Below, piece by piece: positions 5,270-11,054 of a stretch of DNA of 11,054 nucleotides. Every line of letters starts with the position of its first letter. Position 1 is the first letter of the stretch. Source of the DNA: Candidatus Magasanikiibacteriota bacterium (GTDB lineage Bacteria; Patescibacteriota; Patescibacteriia; Magasanikbacterales; UBA922); assembly GCA_012800155.1 (NCBI GenBank), contig JAAZJX010000060.1, positions 1 through 11,054 of the forward strand, read 5' to 3'. Below the pieces are notes generated by a model that had not been told where the DNA came from, ran no database searches, and worked only from the letters and a program-made list of their open reading frames with translations. Position numbers and translations under genes: made by a program.

Positions 5270-6718
5270 ATGAAAAGTAGAAGAACTAAAATAGTTTGTA
5301 CTTTGGGACCTGCTTCTAGCAATTTAACAATGATTAAAAAAATGATCAAAGCAGGAATGAATGTAGTTAGATGTAATTTTTCTCATGGCACTTATACTAC
5401 TCATAAAAAATTAATTAATACGGTTAGAAAAGCTTGTAAAGAATTAAATAAAGAGGTGGCTCTTATTCAAGATTTACAAGGACCAAAAATTAGAGTTGGC
5501 TGTTTGCCAGATGAAGGAATTTTATTAAAAGCTAAAACTAGAGTAATTTTTGATACTTCTTTGAAAGAATATCATAAAAAAAATAAAGCTTTACCTTTGG
5601 ATTATTCAGAATTACATCTTTATGTAAAAAAAGGTGAACGAATGTTTTTTGATGATGGTAAATTATCTGCCAAAATTATTAAAGTAACAGGCACTCAAAT
5701 TCAAGTTGAAATGGTTATTGGTGGTGTTTTACATAAATATAAAGGTATTAATGTTCCTGATTCACAATTAGGAGTTCGTGCTATGACAGATAAAGATATT
5801 AAAGATGTTTTGTTTGGAGTAAAAAATCATGTAGATTATATTGCTTTATCATTTGTTCGCACAGTTAAGGATGTTTTAGATCTACGATATTTAATTCAAG
5901 ATTATGAAAAAAAATTAGGCATTGTATCAAGTCAACCTATAAAAATTATTGTTAAAGTAGAAATGTGGGAGGCTGTAAAAAATATTAAAGAAATTTTAGA
6001 AGTAAGTGATGCTATTATGATAGCTCGAGGAGATTTAGGAGTAGAAATTCCTCCAGAAAAAGTACCTTTAGTTCAAAAACAATTGATTGACGAAGCTTTG
6101 ACTGCTTCCAAACCAGTTATTGTGGCTACTCAAATGCTTGATTCTATGCAAAACAATCTTCGTCCTACTAGAGCAGAAGTTTCTGATGTTTCTAATGCTG
6201 TAATAGATCATACTGATGCTGTAATGCTTTCTAATGAAACAGCTGTTGGTAAATATCCTGTAGAAACTATTCAAATGATGCATAATATTATTTTAGAAAC
6301 AGAAAACTCTGTTTATGATGATTTAGAAATTTCTAAAGATAATAAAAAGAAAAAAAGAATAAATGACGCTGTTAGTGAAATGTCCAAAATATTGGCTGAT
6401 CAAATAGAAGCCAAAGTTATTTTAGTAGCTTCTATTTCTGGTGATACTGCTCGTTTAGTCAGTCGTTATCGTCCAGAATTACCGATCATGGTAGCTACTA
6501 ATAATTTTCGAGTTAAAAATCAATTAATTTTATCATGGGGAATTTTTCCATTTTTATTACCAACTTGTAAAACAATTGAAGAACTAATTGAAAGATCTAT
6601 AATTTATTTGAAAAAAAATAAATATGTCAAAAAGAATGATAAAATTATTGTTGTTGCTGGCGAACCAGTAGGCAAAACTGGTAATGCAAACTTGTTGAAA
6701 ATTAGAGAAATAAAATAA
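5270..6718 (+). CDS. pyk: Pyruvate kinase
   Basis: Pyruvate kinase transfers phosphate from PEP to ADP, yielding pyruvate and ATP, the last substrate-level step of glycolysis. With ATG 5270 the product is 482 residues, a normal length without a C-terminal PEP-utiliser extension. Motifs: SRRTKIVCTLGPAS (3-16), MNVVRCNFSHG (30-40), DLQGPKIR (68-75), catalytic KVE (229-231), ARGDLGVEIP (252-261) and the long signature around KPVIVATQML..RPTRAEVSDVSNAV..TDAVML (281-320). The B domain lies at about 72-170 and the C-terminal regulatory-type domain at about 365-482. SNETA replaces the commoner SGETA (Asn322). The frame extends to a TTG at 5213, but that precedes the predicted transcript start. It has its own promoter and terminators on both sides, so it is monocistronic. 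Confidence 0.96.
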   Translation: MKSRRTKIVCTLGPASSNLTMIKKMIKAGMNVVRCNFSHGTYTTHKKLINTVRKACKELNKEVALIQDLQGPKIRVGCLPDEGILLKAKTRVIFDTSLKEYHKKNKALPLDYSELHLYVKKGERMFFDDGKLSAKIIKVTGTQIQVEMVIGGVLHKYKGINVPDSQLGVRAMTDKDIKDVLFGVKNHVDYIALSFVRTVKDVLDLRYLIQDYEKKLGIVSSQPIKIIVKVEMWEAVKNIKEILEVSDAIMIARGDLGVEIPPEKVPLVQKQLIDEALTASKPVIVATQMLDSMQNNLRPTRAEVSDVSNAVIDHTDAVMLSNETAVGKYPVETIQMMHNIILETENSVYDDLEISKDNKKKKRINDAVSEMSKILADQIEAKVILVASISGDTARLVSRYRPELPIMVATNNFRVKNQLILSWGIFPFLLPTCKTIEELIERSIIYLKKNKYVKKNDKIIVVAGEPVGKTGNANLLKIREIK

Positions 6719-6732
6719 AAATTAAGCATATC

Positions 6733-6778
6733 ATAAAATAAAAAACATTTTCTAATTTAGAAGTGTTTTTTATTTTAT
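6733..6778. terminator. Bidirectional terminator between pyk and ppsA
   Basis: A perfect 15-bp outer stem ATAAAATAAAAAACA (6733-6747) / 6764-6778 encloses an inner TTCT/AGAA pair. T runs lie on the 3' side in both orientations. The stem is almost all A/T, so it is weaker than its length suggests, but position (15 nt after the pyk stop) supports the call. Confidence 0.75.
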
Positions 6779-6785
6779 TATTTTA

Positions 6786-6800
6786 TGTTATAATATAACA
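6786..6800 (+). promoter_or_regulatory. Promoter of ppsA: extended -10 inside a palindrome
   Basis: TGTTATAAT (6786-6794) is an extended -10 identical to that of pyk. No good -35 is seen at the right distance. The box lies inside a 15-nt inverted repeat, TGTTATA-A-TATAACA (6786-6800), which could be an operator or simply the symmetry of TATAAT-rich sequence. The predicted start near 6801 leaves a ~25-nt leader. Confidence 0.65.
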
Positions 6801-6825
6801 ACATTAAATTTAAATAATTTAGTTT

Positions 6826-9800
6826 ATGGGTTTAGAAAAAAATAAAAGATTGATTCTTTGGTTAAAAGAAATCTCTCTCAAAGATATTTCTTTAGTAGGT
6901 GAGAAGAATGCTTTTTTGGGTGATATGTATGCTAATTTAATCAAAGAAGGTATCAATATTCCTAAGAGCTTTTCTATAACTGCCGAAGCTTATGGGGAAT
7001 TTTTGCGTTTTGCTAAATTAAAAGATAAATTAAAAAAATATTTAAAAAATTTAGATGTTTCTGATGTTAGAGCTTTAGCTAAAGTAGGTAAAAAAATTCG
7101 TGATTTAATCATGCGGGCTAGTTTGCCAGAACATTTAGAAAAAGAAATTATTTTAGCTTATGAAGAATTAGTCAAACAATCTGGTACCAAAAATTTATCA
7201 GTTGCAGTTCGTTCTTCAATTACAACCAAAAATTTATCAGACGCTTCTTTTGTTGGACAGCAAGAAACATATTTAAATGTAGTTGGAAAAAATGATTTAT
7301 TATTAGCAGTAAAAAAATGTTTTGCTTCTTTATTTACTGATCGAGCAATTTTTTATCGTGAAACAAAAGATTTTGATCATTTTGAAGTTGCTTTATCTGT
7401 TACAGTACAACAAATGGTAAGATCAGATGTTAGTGCGAGTGGAGTAATGTTTACTTTTGATACTGAATCAGGTTTTGAAGGAGTAGTTTTAATAAAGGCT
7501 ATTTATGGTTTGGGAGAATATATTACTAAAGGAAAAGTTATTCCTGATCAATTTTATGTTTTCAAAGAAGGTGTAAAACAAGGTAAAAAAGCAATTATTG
7601 GTCATACTATTGGTAGTAAGGATGTTAAACTTGTTTATGGAGCTAAAAATGGCACTAAACAAGTTTCTGTTAAACAAGCAGATAGAGATAAATTTGCAAT
7701 TACAGATGATGAAGTTATTCAATTATCTAAATGGGGAATGAAGATTGAAGAATATTATAAAAAACCACAAGATATTGAATGGGCTAAAGATGGTAAGACA
7801 GGTAAGTTATATATTTTACAGATTCGTCCTAAGATTAGCAAAATACATACCAATCAGACAATGATTGAAAAATATAATTTGAAAAAGAAAAGTAAAATTT
7901 TATTATCTGGTATTTCCGTTGGTCAAAAGATTGGAGCAGGAAAGGTGCGTATAATTGACAATCTTAAACAAATGAAAAATTTTAAAAAAGGAGAAATTTT
8001 AGTAGCTAAAATTACTGATTCAGATTGGGAGCCAATTATGCGCATAGCTGGAGCGATTGTTGTTGAGCAAGGTGATAAAACTTCGCATACAGCTATTGTT
8101 TCTCGTGAATTAGGAATTCCTTGTATTGTAGGAGCAAAAGGAGCTCGTAAAATTTTAAAAAATGGTCAAAAAGTTACAGTGAGTTGTATTGAAAATAATG
8201 AAGGAAATATTTACACAGGTATTCTTCCTTTTGAAGTAAATAAAATTAAGCTTAAACAAGTTGCTAAAACTAAAACTAAAATAATGATGAATATTGGTGA
8301 TCCTGATAATGCTTTTGCTTTGTCTTTTTTACCTAATGATGGAGTAGGTCTTGCAAATGAAGAATTTATTTTTTCCAATTTTATCCGTATTCATCCTTTG
8401 GCTTTGCTTAATTATTCTAAATTAAAAGATAAAGTTGCTAAGAAAAAAATTGCTGAAATTACCAAAGGTTATAAAAATAAAACTGATTATTTCATTGATA
8501 AATTAGCTGAAGGAATTGGAAGAATTGCTGCTGCATTTTACAAAAATGAGGTGATTGTTCGTCTTTCAGATTTCAAAACTAATGAATATGCTAATTTAAT
8601 TGGGGGAAAAGAATTTGAACCAAAAGAAGAAAATCCTCTACTTGGTTGGCGGGGAGCAAGTCGTTATTTTTCCAAAGAATATAAACAAGCTTTTAAACTT
8701 GAATGTGAAGCTCTTAAAAGAGTTCGTGATGAATGGGGTTTGACTAATGTGATTATTATGGTGCCATTTTGTCGTACTCCTGAAGAAGGTGAACAAGTTA
8801 TTAAGACTATGGCAGAATTTGGTTTAAAACAAGGAGAAAATGGTTTAAAAATTTATGTAATGTGTGAAATTCCTTCTAATGTTATTTTGGCAGAAGATTT
8901 TTGTAAAATTTTTGATGGTTTTTCAATTGGATCTAATGATTTAACTCAACTTACTTTGGGAGTAGATCGCGATTCAAATTTAGTAAGTCAGGTGTATAGT
9001 GAAAAAAATAAAGCAGTAATCAATTTAATTAAACAAGTGATCAAAACAGCTCATAAATATAAACGCAAAGTTAGTATTTGCGGACAAGCGCCTTCTGATT
9101 ATCCAGAATTTGCAGAAATGTTAGTTCGTGAAGGAATTGATAGTATTTCTCTTAATCCTGATAAAGTTATTTCTACTCGAGAAAGAATTGCTAATGTAGA
9201 AAAAACTCTGGGAAAAAGTGGTAAAAAAACTAATTTTAAATTTTTAAGTTTAATAATTGCTTTAGGTATTATGGGAATGAGTATTTTGAGTTTAGGAGCT
9301 GGTTGTACTTATCAAGAACAAGAACGTTCTTATAGTACTACTAATACAGAAATGACTCCTGCTCAATTTCGTGAAAAAGTAGAACAAAAAGAAAACAATA
9401 AATTAGTTGAATTTATTGAAAATAATTTTGCAAATTTTAGTATTTCTTATCCGGCTGGTTGGACAATAGAAAATTGGAATAGAGGAGTAACTATGAAAAA
9501 TAAAGAAACTAATGAGTATATTAGTGTTTTTTCTCAAGCGGTTGGTCATCCAGTTTTAGACAGTACAAAAGAACAAATAGTGGTTGACGGTAGAAAAGCT
9601 TATAAATTCAAAGAAAATTATCAAGGTGGAGAAGAAAATTATTTTTATGTGGTAGAAATAGATGACAAAGAACAAACTATAGAAATTAATAGTAATTATG
9701 ATGATTTTGATAGTATTTTAAATAGTTTTTCTTTTGTTAATAAAAAAGATAAGGGAGAAATTTGTATTCAAATGATTGTTTATGCAAGACAAAATAATTT

Positions 9801-9867
9801 ATCTGAATGTCAAATGTTTCCTACACCATGTGATGTGCCAGATGATTGGCAAGTGTGTGAAAAATAA
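6826..9867 (+). CDS. ppsA: PEP synthase fused to a membrane-anchored PsbP/DcrB-like domain
   Basis: PEP synthase converts pyruvate, ATP and water to PEP, AMP and phosphate. Residues 1 to about 796 are a complete enzyme: ATP-grasp part with VGEKNAFLGDM (19-29), VAVRSS and SFVGQQETYLNV, SGVMFTFDTESGF, and DIEWAKDG..YILQIRP. The phosphohistidine swivel is GDKTSHTAIVSRELGIP with His421. The PEP-binding barrel has LGWRGASRY, MCEIPSN, SIGSNDLTQLTLG and SICGQAPSD with the acid-base Cys752. E. coli PpsA stops at 792 residues; this frame continues to 1013. The extension has a basic stretch (K797-K805), a hydrophobic span (806-823), a lipobox-like LGAGC with Cys827, a PsbP/DcrB-like domain (about 868-973, starting FSISYPAGW) and a tail with Cys980, 995, 1002 and 1011. 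No ATG, GTG or TTG lies between the enzyme's end and the hydrophobic span. The enzyme call is firm; the fusion could be genuine, a recent gene merge or an assembly error. Confidence 0.93.
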   Translation: MGLEKNKRLILWLKEISLKDISLVGEKNAFLGDMYANLIKEGINIPKSFSITAEAYGEFLRFAKLKDKLKKYLKNLDVSDVRALAKVGKKIRDLIMRASLPEHLEKEIILAYEELVKQSGTKNLSVAVRSSITTKNLSDASFVGQQETYLNVVGKNDLLLAVKKCFASLFTDRAIFYRETKDFDHFEVALSVTVQQMVRSDVSASGVMFTFDTESGFEGVVLIKAIYGLGEYITKGKVIPDQFYVFKEGVKQGKKAIIGHTIGSKDVKLVYGAKNGTKQVSVKQADRDKFAITDDEVIQLSKWGMKIEEYYKKPQDIEWAKDGKTGKLYILQIRPKISKIHTNQTMIEKYNLKKKSKILLSGISVGQKIGAGKVRIIDNLKQMKNFKKGEILVAKITDSDWEPIMRIAGAIVVEQGDKTSHTAIVSRELGIPCIVGAKGARKILKNGQKVTVSCIENNEGNIYTGILPFEVNKIKLKQVAKTKTKIMMNIGDPDNAFALSFLPNDGVGLANEEFIFSNFIRIHPLALLNYSKLKDKVAKKKIAEITKGYKNKTDYFIDKLAEGIGRIAAAFYKNEVIVRLSDFKTNEYANLIGGKEFEPKEENPLLGWRGASRYFSKEYKQAFKLECEALKRVRDEWGLTNVIIMVPFCRTPEEGEQVIKTMAEFGLKQGENGLKIYVMCEIPSNVILAEDFCKIFDGFSIGSNDLTQLTLGVDRDSNLVSQVYSEKNKAVINLIKQVIKTAHKYKRKVSICGQAPSDYPEFAEMLVREGIDSISLNPDKVISTRERIANVEKTLGKSGKKTNFKFLSLIIALGIMGMSILSLGAGCTYQEQERSYSTTNTEMTPAQFREKVEQKENNKLVEFIENNFANFSISYPAGWTIENWNRGVTMKNKETNEYISVFSQAVGHPVLDSTKEQIVVDGRKAYKFKENYQGGEENYFYVVEIDDKEQTIEINSNYDDFDSILNSFSFVNKKDKGEICIQMIVYARQNNLSECQMFPTPCDVPDDWQVCEK

Positions 9868-9878
9868 TTAAATTAAAT

Positions 9879-9909
9879 AAAAATCGCTTTTATAAAAAGC
9901 GATTTTTTT
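9879..9909. terminator. Shared bidirectional terminator for ppsA and the patatin gene
   Basis: AAAAATCGCTTTT (9879-9891) and AAAAGCGATTTTT (9895-9907) form a perfect 13-bp stem with a 3-nt loop and T runs on both strands. It fills the 40-nt gap between the two convergent genes; the patatin stop codon starts right at its right edge. Confidence 0.9.
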
Positions 9910-10717
9910 ATTTTTGTTCAAGGAGTTTTTTTAATTCAGGAATTATTTTTTCAGTTTCTTTTGCTCCATTTTTTACTAGAGTATAAGGAATATTTTTTGA
10001 AAAATAATCTTTGAAACTTTCAATACCTACCACAGGTGTATGTGGTTCAATAATAAAATCAGAATTAGTAGTTGAATGTAAAGATAAATTATAACGTAAA
10101 ATATTCAAACTTCGTTGAGTGATGCTACTTAATTTTTTATTATTTTTTTCATTAAACTTTTCATTTTTTATATAATTATCCAAGTTTACTGAAATTACAA
10201 TATCAGCTCCCATTTTTTTGACAATATCATCTGGTACAGGATTGCTTATTCCACCATCAACCAAAAGTTTATTTTTGAATTGAAAAGCTTTGAATAGAGT
10301 TGGTACAGAGATACTAGCTCTAACAGCTGTAGAGAGTTTGCCTTTTTGAAAGATAGTAGTTTTACCAGTTATCAAATCAGTAGCAACAATTTTTAAAGGA
10401 ATTTTAGTATTTTCAAAATTAGCATTATCTAGCCAATCATTTAATAATTTTTCTATTTTGTTACCTTTTATCAAACCTCCGCTAAGAGTTGGTTCTAAAA
10501 AAGAAAAAAACTTTTCTTTTTTCTTTTGTAAAGTATATTCTTCTAATTTTTCTATATCTTGAAAAAGAGCATAATGAGCACCTACCCAAGCTCCAATACT
10601 ACTTCCAGCTATATAATCAATTGGTATATTATGTTCTAATAATTTTTTGATTACTCCAATATGTGCTAAACCGCGAATGCCACCACTACCTAGAGCTAAA
10701 CCAACTTTTTTTCTCAT
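9908..10717 (-). CDS. Patatin-like phospholipase (RssA/NTE-type)
   Basis: This is a patatin-fold serine acyl hydrolase, expected to cleave fatty acyl chains from phospholipids or related esters in the cytoplasm or at the inner membrane face. The 269-residue product is typical of the compact bacterial RssA/YchK-like proteins. The oxyanion loop is GSGGIRG (10-16), the nucleophile elbow is GSSIG with Ser40 (38-42), and the catalytic dyad partner is Asp154 in VDGGISNPVP (153-162). These complete the Ser-Asp dyad. No signal peptide or extra domain is seen. ATG 10715-10717 starts directly on the conserved fold and has no Shine-Dalgarno site. It is convergent with ppsA, shares its terminator and has a promoter just upstream. 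Substrate and physiological role cannot be read from sequence. Confidence 0.93.
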   Translation of the reverse strand: MRKKVGLALGSGGIRGLAHIGVIKKLLEHNIPIDYIAGSSIGAWVGAHYALFQDIEKLEEYTLQKKKEKFFSFLEPTLSGGLIKGNKIEKLLNDWLDNANFENTKIPLKIVATDLITGKTTIFQKGKLSTAVRASISVPTLFKAFQFKNKLLVDGGISNPVPDDIVKKMGADIVISVNLDNYIKNEKFNEKNNKKLSSITQRSLNILRYNLSLHSTTNSDFIIEPHTPVVGIESFKDYFSKNIPYTLVKNGAKETEKIIPELKKLLEQK

Positions 10718-10745
10718 ATTAAATTATAAATATTAGTTTGAAATA

Positions 10746-10774
10746 ATTATAAAACACTTTTTAGATTTTGAAAA
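10746..10774 (-). promoter_or_regulatory. Promoter of the patatin-like gene
   Basis: On the minus strand TTTTCA (10774 down to 10769), a 17-nt spacer and a perfect TATAAT (10751 down to 10746) fit a sigma70-type promoter with four -35 matches. The predicted start near 10739 gives a ~22-nt leader. A second TATAAT at 10728-10723 is too close to the start codon and lacks a -35. Confidence 0.6.
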
Positions 10775-10838
10775 GTTTTATTAGAAGATTAAATCAAAAT
10801 TTTTATTTGCGATAAATATATTTTAGGTGTAAAAATTA

Positions 10839-10867
10839 TAAACTTCTCAATTTAGTTGAGAAGTTTA
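10839..10867 (-). terminator. Intrinsic terminator downstream of tRNA-Asp
   Basis: AAACTTCTCAA (10840-10850) and TTGAGAAGTTT (10856-10866) form an 11-bp stem with a 5-nt loop, closed by one further T-A pair. On the minus strand it lies 2 nt after the tRNA CCA end and is followed by TATAATTTTTA. It should end the tRNA transcript before the patatin promoter. Confidence 0.8.
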
Positions 10868-10869
10868 AT

Positions 10870-10946
10870 TGGCGGACCGGACGGGACTCGAACCCGCAAC
10901 TTCCGCCGTGACAGGGCGGTGCTCTAACCAGTTGAACTACCGGTCC
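10870..10946 (-). tRNA. tRNA-Asp (anticodon GTC), CCA encoded
   Basis: The minus strand gives a complete cloverleaf: acceptor GGACCGG/CCGGTCC, D-arm GTTC/GAGC with the GG in its loop, anticodon stem CCGCC/GGCGG with loop CTGTCAC (anticodon at 10912-10910), T-arm GCGGG-TTCGAGT-CCCGT, discriminator G and a genomic CCA (10872-10870). It closely matches typical bacterial tRNA-Asp. The 5' 23 nt overlap the end of the upstream GIY-YIG reading frame on the same strand. Confidence 0.98.
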
Positions 10947-11054
10947 ATTTTTCTATTATATTATTTATTACTTTTTTTAAATAGCGTCTACCAGAACTTG
11001 TTTTTAATTCTTTTTCTCTATCTCTTGCTTCTTTTTCATTCGGATAAAATTCTA
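10924..11054 (-). CDS. GIY-YIG endonuclease family protein, C-terminal end (partial)
   Basis: The minus-strand frame from 11052 to a TAG at 10926-10924 encodes the last 42 residues of a protein whose N-terminus lies beyond the right edge. The visible sequence EFYPNEKEARDREKELKTSSGRRYLKKVI, given here in pieces as EFYPNEKEARDREKELK and then TSSGRRYLKK, matches the usual end of GIY-YIG nuclease-superfamily proteins (aromatic residue, EA-x-x-RE, L-K, S/G-R-x-x-L/I-K). The catalytic GIY..YIG part is outside the window, so the assignment rests on the C-terminal pattern alone. The final codons (WTGSSTG) are read from the 5' part of tRNA-Asp and the stop is the TAG in its D-arm, a 23-nt same-strand overlap. 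Confidence 0.65.
   Translation of the reverse strand, partial: EFYPNEKEARDREKELKTSSGRRYLKKVINNIIEKWTGSSTG
10955..10960 (-). promoter_or_regulatory. Possible -10 box for tRNA-Asp inside the upstream CDS
   Basis: A perfect TATAAT reads on the minus strand at 10960-10955, 8 nt before the mature tRNA 5' end, consistent with initiation at about 10949. No convincing -35 is present 16-18 nt upstream. The box lies in the coding region of the GIY-YIG gene, in an A/T-rich stretch, so chance is possible. Confidence 0.4.

Noticed and set aside
6068..6283. Minus-strand open frame inside pyk
   Set aside because: It lies antisense to the conserved pyruvate kinase signature and its product has no recognisable features; open only because of the codon bias of the real gene.
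7489..7722. Minus-strand open frame inside ppsA
   Set aside because: Antisense to a well-conserved part of PEP synthase, no promoter or ribosome binding site.
9268..9867. Independent lipoprotein gene starting at the internal ATG codons in the hydrophobic span
   Set aside because: The in-frame ATGs at 9271 and 9277 would cut away the basic region and most of the hydrophobic span, leaving no working signal peptide; no upstream ATG, GTG or TTG is available in the junction.

Overview
The window is strongly AT-rich (by eye; not computed) and looks like a chromosomal segment of a Patescibacteria/CPR bacterium, most likely a Parcubacteria-type lineage. The reasons are the AT-rich, lysine/isoleucine/asparagine-rich proteins, nearly absent Shine-Dalgarno sites, compact gene packing with 4-nt ATGA overlaps, a GIY-YIG gene running into a tRNA, and a C-terminal 'FPTPCDVP...W' cysteine tail of a kind I associate with CPR proteins. 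TGA is used as a stop (ybeY, nrdR), so this is not a UGA-recoded Gracilibacteria/Absconditabacteria genome. The assignment is inference from sequence character, not from a search.

Layout, left to right. (1) 1-2377: the 3' end of an unidentified gene, then ybeY (rRNA maturation), dgkA (undecaprenol/diacylglycerol kinase) and ftsA (FtsZ membrane tether), all on the plus strand and probably one transcript, closed by a clear terminator at 2392-2423. (2) 2442-3832: ftsZ with its own promoter (TTGACA-17-TAAAAT) and a small hairpin at the predicted transcript start. (3) 3833-4376: a 544-nt gap holding a bidirectional terminator, two abutting ~100-nt imperfect inverted repeats with unusually GC-rich arms (4027-4131 and 4133-4233), a third hairpin and the nrdR promoter. 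(4) 4377-5149: nrdR (ribonucleotide reductase repressor) overlapping a small one-helix membrane protein gene. (5) 5270-6718: pyk, with its own promoter and flanking terminators. (6) 6826-9867: a PEP synthase whose reading frame continues without a stop into a transmembrane/lipoprotein-like signal and a PsbP/DcrB-like domain with a four-cysteine tail. (7) On the minus strand: a patatin-like phospholipase (9908-10717) convergent with ppsA, tRNA-Asp(GTC) (10870-10946), and the 3' end of a GIY-YIG endonuclease gene whose stop codon lies inside the tRNA gene.

Functionally, regions 1-2 join ribosome maturation, envelope lipid recycling and the FtsA/FtsZ division core. Regions 5-6 place the two opposing pyruvate/PEP enzymes side by side but under separate promoters. 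nrdR links the area to dNTP supply.

The observations most worth a second look are the ppsA-lipoprotein fusion and the twin GC-armed hairpins upstream of nrdR. The hairpins may be a small mobile repeat or a minus-strand structured RNA. No transposase, CRISPR array or defence cassette is visible.
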